DNA of 36,998 nt from Candidatus Bathyarchaeota archaeon (lineage in GTDB: Archaea; Thermoproteota; Bathyarchaeia; Bathyarchaeales; DTEX01): contig JAGTQS010000004.1 in NCBI GenBank assembly GCA_018397055.1, positions 1-36,998 on the forward strand, in the 5' to 3' direction. The translations under genes were made by a program, and so were the position numbers. Shown here one piece after another: positions 1-7,620 of this stretch. Positions within the stretch are counted from its first letter, which is position 1, and the number at the start of each line of letters is the position of its first letter. The notes beneath the pieces are model-generated. The model saw nothing but the letters and a program-made list of their open reading frames with translations, searched no databases and had not been told where the DNA came from.

Positions 1-19
1 GGATAATCGAAACTTTCAG

Positions 20-1390
20 TTATGGGTAGACCCTGTTAATCAACCTTGGAAATGCTATGGCGTCTCTTATGTGTTCAAGATTGCATATCCACGCAACTGT
101 CCGTTCGACGCCTAGGCCGAAGCCTGAATGGGGTACAGAGCCATATCTCCTGAGGTCGATGTACCACTCATAATCTTTCGGGTTAAGGTTTTCTTCCTCT
201 ATCCTCTTCAGTAATTCGCCTAAATCGTGGATTCTCTGTCCGCCGCCAGTTATTTCACCGTAGCCTTCAGGAGCAAGAAGGTCAGCTGACAAAGTGACGT
301 TCGGATTAGCTGGGTCAGGCTTGTGGTAGAAGGCTTTAATGCCTTTTGGGAAGTGAGTAACGAAGAAGGGTTTATCAAAATCTTCGGTAAGCTGCTTCTC
401 CTCAATCCATCCAAGGTCGTTTCCATACTCGAATTTTACCCCCTTCTTTTCGAGGATTTCGACAACCTCGTCGTATCGGACTCTTTGAAAAGACGGTGAC
501 ATACCCAAGATTTCCTGAGGAGGCCTACCTAGCATTTCCAGTTCTTTCGCTGCCTTTTCCGCTAACCTTGCGAATACGTGACCTAAAAGGCTCTCTTGAA
601 CCTTCATTATGCAGTCCAAATCACACCAGGGTGCTTCAGCTTCAAGGTGCCAGTACTCAGTAAGATGTCTACGAGTTCTGGATTTCTCAGCTCGAAATGA
701 CGGAGCAACGGTGTAGATTTTCCCTAGACTGGCTATAGCTGCCTCCGCATAGAGCTGCCAGCTCTGGCTGAGGTACGCTTCCTGTTCGAAGTATTTGACA
801 GAAAAAAGCGTTGAGCCGCCTTCACATGCAGCTGTTATCAATGTCGGAGAGTGAAACTCGGTGTAGCCGTTGTTTTGGAACCATTCTCTTGCGGCTTCGA
901 GGAACTTTGACCTTACGCGAAGTATGGTTTGCATCTTCGGGTTTCTTATCCACAAATGCCTATGGTCAAGCAGAAACTCGGGACCGTGAAACTTCTTTGC
1001 AATTGGGTAATCTGCCTCAGCTAGGTGGACGACGTTCATGTTTTCGATTCTAATCTCGTACCCGCCGGGAGCCCTTTTGTCCTCGAAAACTGTGCCTGTA
1101 AGCTCCAACGAGGACTCTTGAGTGAGGTTTTTTGCATCCTCAAATTTCGCATCGTCCACTTTGCCCTTTTTCATAGTGCACTGAATTATGCCCGTTCCGT
1201 CGCGAACCATGAAGAAATGTATGCCCCCGCTGGACCGCATATTGTCAAGCCAACCGCGAACTTGAACGGTCTTACCTGTATATTGCCCAGAAAGGATGGA
1301 TGAGACATCAACAAACCCGTTCATGCCCTTAACCCAGCCGTGTTTAATTGAACAGATTGTATCTTGGACAGCTTCTAAAAGTTTTTCCAC
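20..1390 (-). CDS. asnS: Asparaginyl-tRNA synthetase
   Basis: Class IIb aminoacyl-tRNA synthetase that charges tRNA-Asn with asparagine in the cytoplasm. The 456-residue protein has an N-terminal OB-fold anticodon-binding domain (about residues 25-120) and a class II catalytic core. Motif 2 is visible as FRAEKSRTRRHLTEYWHLE and motif 3 as GFGLGVERTVAWI near the C-terminus. The segment EGGSTLF followed by QSWQLYAEA, and the acidic run after motif 2, fit AsnRS better than archaeal AspRS. The start is a GTG at 1390 with a weak AAGGT upstream; an in-frame ATG at 1324 (residue 23) would remove a short leader before the OB fold. It lies 23 bp downstream of the zinc-finger gene on the same strand, so the two may be cotranscribed. 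Length is normal for the family, apart from the N-terminal leader. Confidence 0.93.
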   Translation of the reverse strand: MEKLLEAVQDTICSIKHGWVKGMNGFVDVSSILSGQYTGKTVQVRGWLDNMRSSGGIHFFMVRDGTGIIQCTMKKGKVDDAKFEDAKNLTQESSLELTGTVFEDKRAPGGYEIRIENMNVVHLAEADYPIAKKFHGPEFLLDHRHLWIRNPKMQTILRVRSKFLEAAREWFQNNGYTEFHSPTLITAACEGGSTLFSVKYFEQEAYLSQSWQLYAEAAIASLGKIYTVAPSFRAEKSRTRRHLTEYWHLEAEAPWCDLDCIMKVQESLLGHVFARLAEKAAKELEMLGRPPQEILGMSPSFQRVRYDEVVEILEKKGVKFEYGNDLGWIEEKQLTEDFDKPFFVTHFPKGIKAFYHKPDPANPNVTLSADLLAPEGYGEITGGGQRIHDLGELLKRIEEENLNPKDYEWYIDLRRYGSVPHSGFGLGVERTVAWICNLEHIRDAIAFPRLINRVYP

Positions 1391-1413
1391 GTAAAACCTT
1401 TGCGTAAAACACC

Positions 1414-2160
1414 TTAGGCTGTCTGCTTTGGCTTCTCAGTCGGCTTGTAAAGCTTCTTTTCATAGGCGCTTTTCGGCTTAAACTTTCCTTTCAAAGGTTG
1501 AGGCATAGCTTTTTGTCTCTCAATGTTTTTGTATCTCGCCAAAGTCTTAGCTATCTTCGTCTTTGATGGCCCTAAAGGTTTTTTCGGTTTACGTTTTTGG
1601 GCCAATGCCTTAAAAGCAGGCGACAAGGGTTTTCGTCTTTGCCTTTTCTTTTGAACGCCCGCTAAGGTGGAAGCTTCCTTTCTGAACGAAGCCTTCTTTT
1701 CCGCCAAGTTAACGTTTTCAACCCTCCAGCCTACTGTCAGCCAAGCTTCGGAAGCTGAGTGGCTTAAGCTGTTATTCCACCACTTTTCGCTGGTGTACGC
1801 AGAGTCTGGCAGTTTGTCGCCGAGAATTTCTTCAATAAACTTGAACGTGAGAGTTACATAGTTCGAGTATTGCGCTCTTCGAACCAAAAATTGGCTGAGT
1901 GGCGCATATTTGCTTCTAGGAGCAGCAGGCATCAGCCTTCGTTTGGCACAACTTAGGCAGGTTGGCTTTCCTTCCTCATCGTAGACAAGGCAGTTTCTAC
2001 AATATAGCTTCTTACATCTGTTACACCGAGAAAGTGCATAATATGGAACGGTTACGCCGCAAAGCGAACAGTCTTCCTGAACGGGAACCATAACAACACA
2101 CTGAACCTTTTCACTAACATGAATAGAGGGTTCAGCAACAAGATAAGGGTTCGCATTCAT
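1414..2160 (-). CDS. Zinc-finger (RING/FYVE-like cross-brace) basic protein, unknown function
   Basis: The 248-residue product has eight cysteines in four CxxC pairs (C31/C34, C46/C49, C54/C57, C68/C71), the spacing of a cross-brace zinc domain of RING, FYVE or B-box type. The middle (about 90-155) looks globular with aromatic residues, and the last 90 residues are very rich in Lys, Arg and Pro, suggesting nucleic-acid or ribosome contact. I do not recognise a characterised family, and no function should be assigned from the zinc pattern alone. The ATG at 2160 is the natural start. It lies immediately upstream of asnS with a 23-bp gap and the same orientation, so it is probably the first gene of a two-gene unit. 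Confidence 0.75.
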   Translation of the reverse strand: MNANPYLVAEPSIHVSEKVQCVVMVPVQEDCSLCGVTVPYYALSRCNRCKKLYCRNCLVYDEEGKPTCLSCAKRRLMPAAPRSKYAPLSQFLVRRAQYSNYVTLTFKFIEEILGDKLPDSAYTSEKWWNNSLSHSASEAWLTVGWRVENVNLAEKKASFRKEASTLAGVQKKRQRRKPLSPAFKALAQKRKPKKPLGPSKTKIAKTLARYKNIERQKAMPQPLKGKFKPKSAYEKKLYKPTEKPKQTA

Positions 2161-2260
2161 ATATGCCTTAAAATTACGGATTAGGAAATGATAAAGAGTT
2201 GAAATGGGAAACTGTTAAATTGATTAAAGAAGAAACAGATAAACACTCACGGAGAGGTCT

Positions 2261-3301
2261 ATGTTGGAAAAGAAGGTTGTAACTTTTGGAGAAATCATGC
2301 TTAGGCTTACGCCGCCAAACTTTCTAAGGTTCGTTCAAGCAAGGTCGTTCGATGCCATTTACGGCGGAGGAGAAGCCAACGTAGCGATTGCCTTGGCAAA
2401 CTTCGGTGTTCCAGTGGACTACGTGACCAGGCTTCCTGCTAACGCAATTGGAGACGCCTGCCTGAACTATGTGAGGCAATTTGGCGTTGGAACAAGCAAA
2501 ATAGTTCGTGGAGGAGAAAGGCTTGGCATTTACTTCATGGAGATGGGCGCTGCGCAGCGGGGAAGCGAAGTGATCTATGACCGCTCAAACTCGTCTATAG
2601 CAACTATTGAACCCGGAATGGTAGACTGGGACAAAGCCTTCGCTGACGCATGCTGGTTCCACTGGACAGGCATAACACCAGCAATAAGCAGAGGCGCGGC
2701 GGAAACGTGCCTCGAAGCTGCGAAAAAGGCAAAGGAGAAGGGGCTAACTGTTTCCTGCGATTTGAATTACCGTGCTAAGCTTTGGAAATGGGGACGCACT
2801 GCAACTGAGGTTATGACGGAGCTCGTAAAATACGCGGACATTGCGATATGCAATGAAGAAGATGCTGAAAAGGTTTTTGGCATTAAGGCGCCCGGCGTTG
2901 ATGTGCTTAAGGGGAAGGTTGAGGCGGAAAAATACCTCTATGTTGCCCAAAAACTAATGGAGAAGTTCCCTAACCTCGGCAAAATCGCCATTACGTTGCG
3001 GGGAAGCATCAGTGCCAGCCATAACACGTGGTCAGGTGTGCTTTACGACGGAAAGGCTTTCTATTCCGCTCCTACTTACGATATTACAGACATCGTTGAC
3101 AGGGTTGGAGGCGGAGACTCGTTTGCTGCGGGTTTAATCTATGGGCTTCTCAAGTTCAGCGACGACCTTCAAAGAGTCCTGAACTTCGCAGTTGCAGCTT
3201 CGTGCCTCAAGCACACGATTTTCGGCGACTCAAACATCGTCTCGGTCGCTGAGGTTGAAAAAATAATGTCTGGAATTGTTTCTGGAAGAGTTTCAAGGTA
3301 A
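2261..3301 (+). CDS. kdgK: 2-keto-3-deoxygluconate kinase (PfkB family)
   Basis: Predicted to phosphorylate 2-keto-3-deoxygluconate (KDG) with ATP to give KDPG. The 346-residue protein is a ribokinase/PfkB fold: an N-terminal glycine-rich GGGEANVAIALA (about 35-46) and the C-terminal signature DRVGGGDSFAAG at 280-291, with D286 as the expected catalytic base. The segment CDLNYRAKLW (166-175) resembles the KDG-kinase signature rather than fructokinase or adenosine kinase, although substrate specificity in this family is easily misjudged. A GGAGAGGT ribosome binding site (2251-2258) precedes the ATG. Only 17 bp separate it from the KDPG aldolase gene, which supports the assignment because the two enzymes act in succession. 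Confidence 0.85.
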   Translation: MLEKKVVTFGEIMLRLTPPNFLRFVQARSFDAIYGGGEANVAIALANFGVPVDYVTRLPANAIGDACLNYVRQFGVGTSKIVRGGERLGIYFMEMGAAQRGSEVIYDRSNSSIATIEPGMVDWDKAFADACWFHWTGITPAISRGAAETCLEAAKKAKEKGLTVSCDLNYRAKLWKWGRTATEVMTELVKYADIAICNEEDAEKVFGIKAPGVDVLKGKVEAEKYLYVAQKLMEKFPNLGKIAITLRGSISASHNTWSGVLYDGKAFYSAPTYDITDIVDRVGGGDSFAAGLIYGLLKFSDDLQRVLNFAVAASCLKHTIFGDSNIVSVAEVEKIMSGIVSGRVSR

Positions 3302-3318
3302 CAAAAGAGGGTGATAGA

Positions 3319-4338
3319 TTGGCGAAATTCATGAAACACGTAGTCATTGGAAAAATATTAGAGCTAGGATTGGTGCCTGTCTTCTACCACGACGATTTGG
3401 AGACAGCTAAGAAAATTGTTCAGGCATGCGTTGACGGAGGACAAAAAATAATCGAGTTCACAAACAGGGGCGACTTCGCATACCAAGTCTTCGCTGAGCT
3501 CGCAAAATGGGTTAACACCACATTCAAAGACGTCATAATCGGCGTAGGCTCAGTCATCGACCCAGAGACAGCTGCGCTTTACATCAACAGCGGAGCAAAC
3601 TTCGTTGTTGGACCCGTCTTTAACCCAGAAATCGCCAAAGTCTGCAACCGACGAAAAGTGCCTTATTCACCTGGATGCGGCAGCGCCACGGAGATTTCGC
3701 AGGCTGAAGAAATGGGATGCGACATAGTTAAAGTCTTTCCAGGTGAAGAGGTCGGCGGCCCATCATTCATAAAAAACATGCTTGCTCCATGCCCGTGGGT
3801 TAAGCTCATGCCGACCGGAGGCGTAGACACCACACGTGAAAGCATCTCAGAATGGATTAAGGCAGGGGCAGCTGCACTTGGCATAGGGTCAAAGCTCATT
3901 TCTAAGGAACTTGTCGCCACAGGAGACTTCGAGGCCATCACAAAAAAAGTTGAACAGTGCCTTTGGTGGATACAAGAAGCAAGGGGAACGCCGCTGTTCC
4001 TCGGAATAGAACACGTTGGCCTTTATCCTAACGGAGCTACTGCCGAAGAAATCACGAATTGGTATGCAGACACCTTTGGGTTGACAAAAACTGAGGGAAC
4101 ATCGTCCTTCTTCATTTCAGGCAAGGGCTCTGGAAGAATCGAAATCATGAAAGCCGCTGAACCCGTTAAGTGCCACATCGCAGTTCGCGTCTCCAACTTC
4201 GAGGAAGCCTGCAAACGCCTACAAGAAAAGGGCTTTGAACTTGAAGAGCCAAAAATTAAGAAGGGAACCAAAGCTGCCTTCCTAAAGACACCTGACCCCG
4301 CTGGAAACAGAGTTCACATTCTATACCAGGCTCCCTAG
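3319..4338 (+). CDS. KDPG aldolase fused to a VOC (glyoxalase-like) domain
   Basis: Residues 1-225 are a class I KDPG/KHG aldolase (Eda type), predicted to cleave 2-keto-3-deoxy-6-phosphogluconate to pyruvate and glyceraldehyde 3-phosphate. The catalytic set is intact: E46 and R50 in IIEFTNRG and the Schiff-base lysine K138 in VKVFPGEE. Residues 227-339 form a separate vicinal oxygen chelate domain (FLGIEHVGLYPNG to the terminal NRVHILYQ), a fold of glyoxalases and dioxygenases. The substrate of the VOC part cannot be told from sequence. The start is a TTG at 3319 with a GAGGGTGAT ribosome binding site; an ATG at 3331 would lose four residues. It follows KDG kinase by 17 bp. Single-domain Eda is about 210 residues, so the extra 113 residues are a true fusion rather than a misread stop. 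Confidence 0.85.
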   Translation: MAKFMKHVVIGKILELGLVPVFYHDDLETAKKIVQACVDGGQKIIEFTNRGDFAYQVFAELAKWVNTTFKDVIIGVGSVIDPETAALYINSGANFVVGPVFNPEIAKVCNRRKVPYSPGCGSATEISQAEEMGCDIVKVFPGEEVGGPSFIKNMLAPCPWVKLMPTGGVDTTRESISEWIKAGAAALGIGSKLISKELVATGDFEAITKKVEQCLWWIQEARGTPLFLGIEHVGLYPNGATAEEITNWYADTFGLTKTEGTSSFFISGKGSGRIEIMKAAEPVKCHIAVRVSNFEEACKRLQEKGFELEEPKIKKGTKAAFLKTPDPAGNRVHILYQAP

Positions 4339-4347
4339 ATAGAGCCC

Positions 4348-5112
4348 TTAACAGCCCACTTTCCTTTTTTCTAAAAAAGCATTTTTTAAAAAAAGGTTCT
4401 CAATAATCTTTTTTAGGTTTTTGCCGAATTGTGTGTTCAGTAATCCGTCAATGTTGCCGATGTTTTGTTCAAGTTCAGAGTCAAATGGCAAGGCACCGAG
4501 ATAGCTGAACCCCTTAGCCTCAACTTGCGAGCGTATCCACGTTGATTCTTGCGTTTGCATGTTTTCTATTACGCCAACCACGGGATTCTTTGTTTCCCTT
4601 AGCAAGTCAAGGAGTTTTCCAACGGTCTCAAACGCAAGCCTCGATGGTGTTGTAACAATGAGAAACTTGACGTTTTGTACGAACCGAAGCAAGTCTAGAG
4701 TGACGTCGCCTATTCCAGGAGGCATGTCAAGGATAAGATAGTCCAGGTTTCCCCACTTTGTCACGGCTAAGAGTTCGATGAAGGCATCCGAGGTTTCGGA
4801 ACCTCTAAGCGACGATGCTCTGCCAGCGGAATAATAAACGACGGACATGAACCTTAAGCCGTGGATTTGCGGGGGAACTATGCCTTTTTCTTCTTTAGGC
4901 TGCTCGTTGCCAATGTTTAGGACAACGTGCGAGGAGGGGCTTGTAAAATCAAGGTCGAAGAATCCAACCTTGTATCCATTTCGAGCCAGAATTAAAGCTA
5001 GTACGGAGGCAACCAGGGTTTTTCCGACGCCTCCTTTTCCGCTTGACACTGCGATGACGTTTCGAACATTTTTAAGCCGTTCATCTATGATTGCTGTTCG
5101 AGGGTCAATCAC
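4348..5112 (-). CDS. Mrp/MinD-family ATPase, probable ATPase-type HypB (HypB-AT)
   Basis: A 254-residue P-loop ATPase of the SIMIBI class with a deviant Walker A (SSGKGGVGKT, residues 23-32), a second aspartate motif (FFDLDFTSPS) and a Walker B region (LILDMPPGIGD). It lacks the C-terminal CxxC that Mrp/ApbC/Nbp35 iron-sulfur carriers use; the only cysteine is the last residue. The gene overlaps the end of hypA by 8 bp. This matches the ATPase-type HypB described in Thermococcus kodakarensis, which binds HypA and helps it load nickel for [NiFe]-hydrogenase maturation. That role is inferred from family and neighbourhood. An Fe-S cluster carrier or a cell-division ATPase is less likely. The 3' end meets the convergent aldolase gene with a 9-bp gap. 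Confidence 0.8.
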   Translation of the reverse strand: MIDPRTAIIDERLKNVRNVIAVSSGKGGVGKTLVASVLALILARNGYKVGFFDLDFTSPSSHVVLNIGNEQPKEEKGIVPPQIHGLRFMSVVYYSAGRASSLRGSETSDAFIELLAVTKWGNLDYLILDMPPGIGDVTLDLLRFVQNVKFLIVTTPSRLAFETVGKLLDLLRETKNPVVGVIENMQTQESTWIRSQVEAKGFSYLGALPFDSELEQNIGNIDGLLNTQFGKNLKKIIENLFLKNAFLEKRKVGC

Positions 5113-5512
5113 AGCGTTTTTTCCCCACTATGTTTTCTATCCAAACTCCACGTCCCTGTTCAACTTCGAAGTCTGGACTGTTGCACTCTGGGCATCTGAC
5201 AAAGGCATGGGCAATTTCAGGAACAAAATGAATAGCCTCCCTCGAGGATTTGTCAAGTCCAGTTTTGCTGAATAGCCATCGGCAGCCGCACACCCTGCAT
5301 TTAAGCCTTGCACGGGTTTTTCTGATTTTTATTTTTGCATCTTTCAGTCTGCCACTTAAGAGTTGCGAAAGCGCGAACTTGAAGATTTCAAGGTCAACTT
5401 GTTGAAGTTCGCCGAGCCCGATGTTGATTGAGGCGACCTTTTTCATTCCGCTCTTTTCAACAACCTCAGAAGCTGCTGACACCACTGCCTCAGCAAGCGC
5501 CCATTCATGCAT
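5105..5512 (-). CDS. hypA: Hydrogenase nickel incorporation protein HypA
   Basis: Small nickel metallochaperone that delivers Ni(II) to the large subunit of [NiFe]-hydrogenase. The N-terminus MHEWALA carries the nickel-binding His2 next to Glu3, and two CxxC pairs (C72/C75 and C107/C110) form the zinc ribbon. The 135-residue length, with a longer stretch between the two CxxC pairs than in bacterial HypA, is typical of archaeal forms. The ATG is fixed by the need for His at position 2. There is no ribosome binding site, but a TATA box about 25 bp upstream suggests a leaderless transcript. It is the first gene of a two-gene unit with the ATPase gene, which it overlaps by 8 bp. No hydrogenase structural gene is in the window. 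Confidence 0.92.
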   Translation of the reverse strand: MHEWALAEAVVSAASEVVEKSGMKKVASINIGLGELQQVDLEIFKFALSQLLSGRLKDAKIKIRKTRARLKCRVCGCRWLFSKTGLDKSSREAIHFVPEIAHAFVRCPECNSPDFEVEQGRGVWIENIVGKKRCD

Positions 5513-5532
5513 ACAAAAAAAGTGGAACCAAG

Positions 5533-5542
5533 TTTATTTAAG
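5533..5542 (-). promoter_or_regulatory. TATA box for hypA
   Basis: The plus strand reads tttatttaag, that is cttaaataaa on the coding strand, centred about 25 bp upstream of the hypA ATG at 5512. This is the archaeal TATA-to-start distance, so transcription should begin at or next to the start codon and the mRNA would be leaderless. Inferred from position and composition only. Confidence 0.5.
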
Positions 5543-5603
5543 GGTATTCCGTTAATAAGCAGATACAGGTTCTCTTTTTTTTTCCTTGTCAGTTTAGTTT
5601 GGC

Positions 5604-6365
5604 TTAGTGTTGTTTCCTTCTTTGTTTGTCTACCTTTTTATGGTGTTTAGGAACAAGTCTTCTTCTTATGATTTGCCGTTCTATCCGTACTTCCTTCATT
5701 GTTTCCTCTAAGATTCTCGGCGTCTCTAACTGTGCTTGCTGAGGTGGAATTACGATTGGCTCAACCTTTTTTTCCTCAACATGAGCAGGTGTAATCGTGG
5801 GTTGATCCCTTTTCTTAACAAGCGGCTTAGCTTTTTCTGCTTTACGGGTTCTTTTTCTTTTTGCCGTTTTTGCAGATGGCTTTTTTGCTGTAACCTTAGC
5901 TGGTTTTCTCTTTCTAGTTTTCCTTGTCGCCTTTTTTATTAGTCCAGTTTTTTCAGCGTATTCTCTGACTTTTTGAACTGAGAGAACTCTCAGAGCTCTA
6001 ATGATGTCTTTCTTTTTTTCTGCCTTTTTCATTCCGAACAATGTTGGTTTTTCAAGCAGAACGCCTGTTTCTTTTGCCAGCCTTTTTAGCTGATTGGCAC
6101 TCATGATGTGGAGAAGCTCTTCTTTGGTAAGCCTGTTTATTCCTAAAAGTTCGATGAGGTCGGATTCTTTGAACTCAGAGGTGACGAGAACGTCTATGGC
6201 TTCTTCTTTCGACCTCACTTTTTGAACATTGCCTTGAGCGTCCTTCTTCTCAAAAGTGATGCCGTTTTGGCGACCGAGCTTCAATAGTTCATCAAAACTT
6301 AGCCTGCTTAATAGCTCCCAAGATGCCTCGTAGTCTGCAAGCTTAGCTGAAACAGACAACAACAA
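5604..6365 (-). CDS. Lysine-rich protein with SAP-like helical N-terminus, unknown function
   Basis: The 253-residue product has an N-terminal half (about 15-145) of short helical pairs in the style of SAP or Rho-N modules (for example KEELLHIMSANQLKRLAKETG), which often bind nucleic acid. The second half is low-complexity and strongly basic, with runs such as KRKPAKVTAKKPSAKTAKRK, a proline-glutamine linker and a basic tail. A nucleoid-associated or RNA-binding role is plausible but not shown. The start is a TTG at 6365 preceded by cagggt; no better ATG exists upstream in frame. It is transcribed away from hypE and toward hypA, so it is probably not part of the hydrogenase maturation unit despite lying between hyp genes. 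Confidence 0.65.
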   Translation of the reverse strand: MLLSVSAKLADYEASWELLSRLSFDELLKLGRQNGITFEKKDAQGNVQKVRSKEEAIDVLVTSEFKESDLIELLGINRLTKEELLHIMSANQLKRLAKETGVLLEKPTLFGMKKAEKKKDIIRALRVLSVQKVREYAEKTGLIKKATRKTRKRKPAKVTAKKPSAKTAKRKRTRKAEKAKPLVKKRDQPTITPAHVEEKKVEPIVIPPQQAQLETPRILEETMKEVRIERQIIRRRLVPKHHKKVDKQRRKQH

Positions 6366-6469
6366 CCCTGCTCAGAAATATTATAATCCCAGAATACTAA
6401 AGTCTTATGGAATATGGCCTTCGCATCATCGTTAAGGCTAATTGTTCAGAAAATGGAGAAACGGGATAA
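6366..6469. promoter_or_regulatory. Divergent promoter region between the Lys-rich gene and hypE
   Basis: This 104-bp gap separates two genes read in opposite directions. It holds an AT-rich core, aatattataat at about 6376-6386, that could act as a TATA element for either gene. No clear operator was seen. Confidence 0.35.
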
Positions 6470-7546
6470 ATGGCTGAGAAAAATGGGCAAATAACAATGC
6501 TGCATGGTGCAGGCGGAACCGTAATGCACGACCTAGTAAAGAACACAATCCTAAAGTATTTGGGAGATACAAAAAGTCCTGGGTTCGTCGAGGTTCCTCT
6601 AAACTTCTTAGACGACGCAGCGGTCGTGGACGACATCGTGTTAAAAAGCGATTCTCACGCGGTTAAACCCATATTTTTCCCAGGAGGCGACATAGGCCGA
6701 CTAGCTATCTCTGGAACAGTGAACGATATAGCAGTTTTAGGAGCGGAACCCTTCGCACTGGCGTGCGGTCTCGTTCTAGAAGAAGGCTTGTCCACAGCCG
6801 ACCTTGAACGAATCTTGAGGAGCATGCGGGACGCCTGCGTCGAAGCAGGCGTCGGTGTTGTCACAGGCGACACAAAAGTTGTTGAGAAAGGCAGCTTAGG
6901 GGGATGCGTCATCAACGTTTCTGGGGTTGGTAGACGAACTGAGGCTCTTGAAAAAAACATGTTGGTTGTCAAAAAGTTTAGAAAAGATTTCCAATCCAGA
7001 TGGATTCTGGACTCGAACCTTTCTGGCGGCGAAAAAATAATCGTTTCAGGCACCATTGGCGACCATGGTTTAGCTGTTCTCTCAGCCCAAGAAGGCTTAA
7101 GCTTCGGAAGCGAAATCAAGTCGGATGTGAGGCCTTTAAACCGCTTGATTTTACGTTTACTTGAAGAGGCAGGCGGCATCGTAGCCATGAAAGACCCTAC
7201 ACGTGGGGGATTAGCCGACGCCTTAAACGAGTTTTGTGACAAGTCAGGCGTAGGCATACTTCTTGAAGAAGGGAAGGTTCCAATTCGTGAAGACGTTAGG
7301 TCAGCCTGCGAGATGTTGGGCTTAGACCCGTTCGAGGTAGGCAACGAAGGAAAAATAGTCATCGGCGTAGTTAAAGAAAAGGCTGAGGAAGTCCTAACGC
7401 TTCTGCGGTCAACGGAGGAGGGAAAGGACGCTGAGATTGTCGGAGAAACGAACGTAAATTTCAAGGGGGTTGCGGTGCAAACGGTGGTAGGCGGAAAAAG
7501 AATAATCGCTAGACCCATAGGAGACCCTGTTCCTAGAATTTGTTAA
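6470..7546 (+). CDS. hypE: Hydrogenase maturation factor HypE
   Basis: HypE dehydrates a thiocarbamoyl group on its own C-terminal cysteine to make the cyanide ligand of the [NiFe] active site, working with HypF, HypC and HypD. The protein has the PurM/ThiL-like AIR-synthase fold, opening with MLHGAGGTVMHDLV and continuing through VVTGDTKVVEKG and MKDPTRGGLADALNE. Most telling is the terminal PRIC (355-358), whose final cysteine carries the reaction. Length 358 is slightly above usual, owing to an insert of about 20 residues near 165-185. The start is the ATG at 6470. hypC, hypD, hypF and the hydrogenase itself are not in the window. Confidence 0.95.
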   Translation: MAEKNGQITMLHGAGGTVMHDLVKNTILKYLGDTKSPGFVEVPLNFLDDAAVVDDIVLKSDSHAVKPIFFPGGDIGRLAISGTVNDIAVLGAEPFALACGLVLEEGLSTADLERILRSMRDACVEAGVGVVTGDTKVVEKGSLGGCVINVSGVGRRTEALEKNMLVVKKFRKDFQSRWILDSNLSGGEKIIVSGTIGDHGLAVLSAQEGLSFGSEIKSDVRPLNRLILRLLEEAGGIVAMKDPTRGGLADALNEFCDKSGVGILLEEGKVPIREDVRSACEMLGLDPFEVGNEGKIVIGVVKEKAEEVLTLLRSTEEGKDAEIVGETNVNFKGVAVQTVVGGKRIIARPIGDPVPRIC

Positions 7547-7620
7547 CTTTTCACGGTTCTAGGCAGAGGGTTAATGCAAAATTTTATGTGTTAAGAAGGT
7601 TCAATTTTACATGATGATAT

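Noticed and set aside
4366..4396. T-run and A-run palindrome between the convergent aldolase and HypB-type genes as a terminator
   Set aside because: It lies inside the C-terminal coding part of the ATPase gene, where Phe and Lys codons explain the runs. It may still terminate the plus-strand transcript, but this cannot be shown.
6655..7518. Long minus-strand open frame (287 codons) opposite hypE
   Set aside because: It is the antisense of a certain hypE gene; the translation is rich in Ser, Pro and Thr and shows no domain, as expected of a shadow frame.
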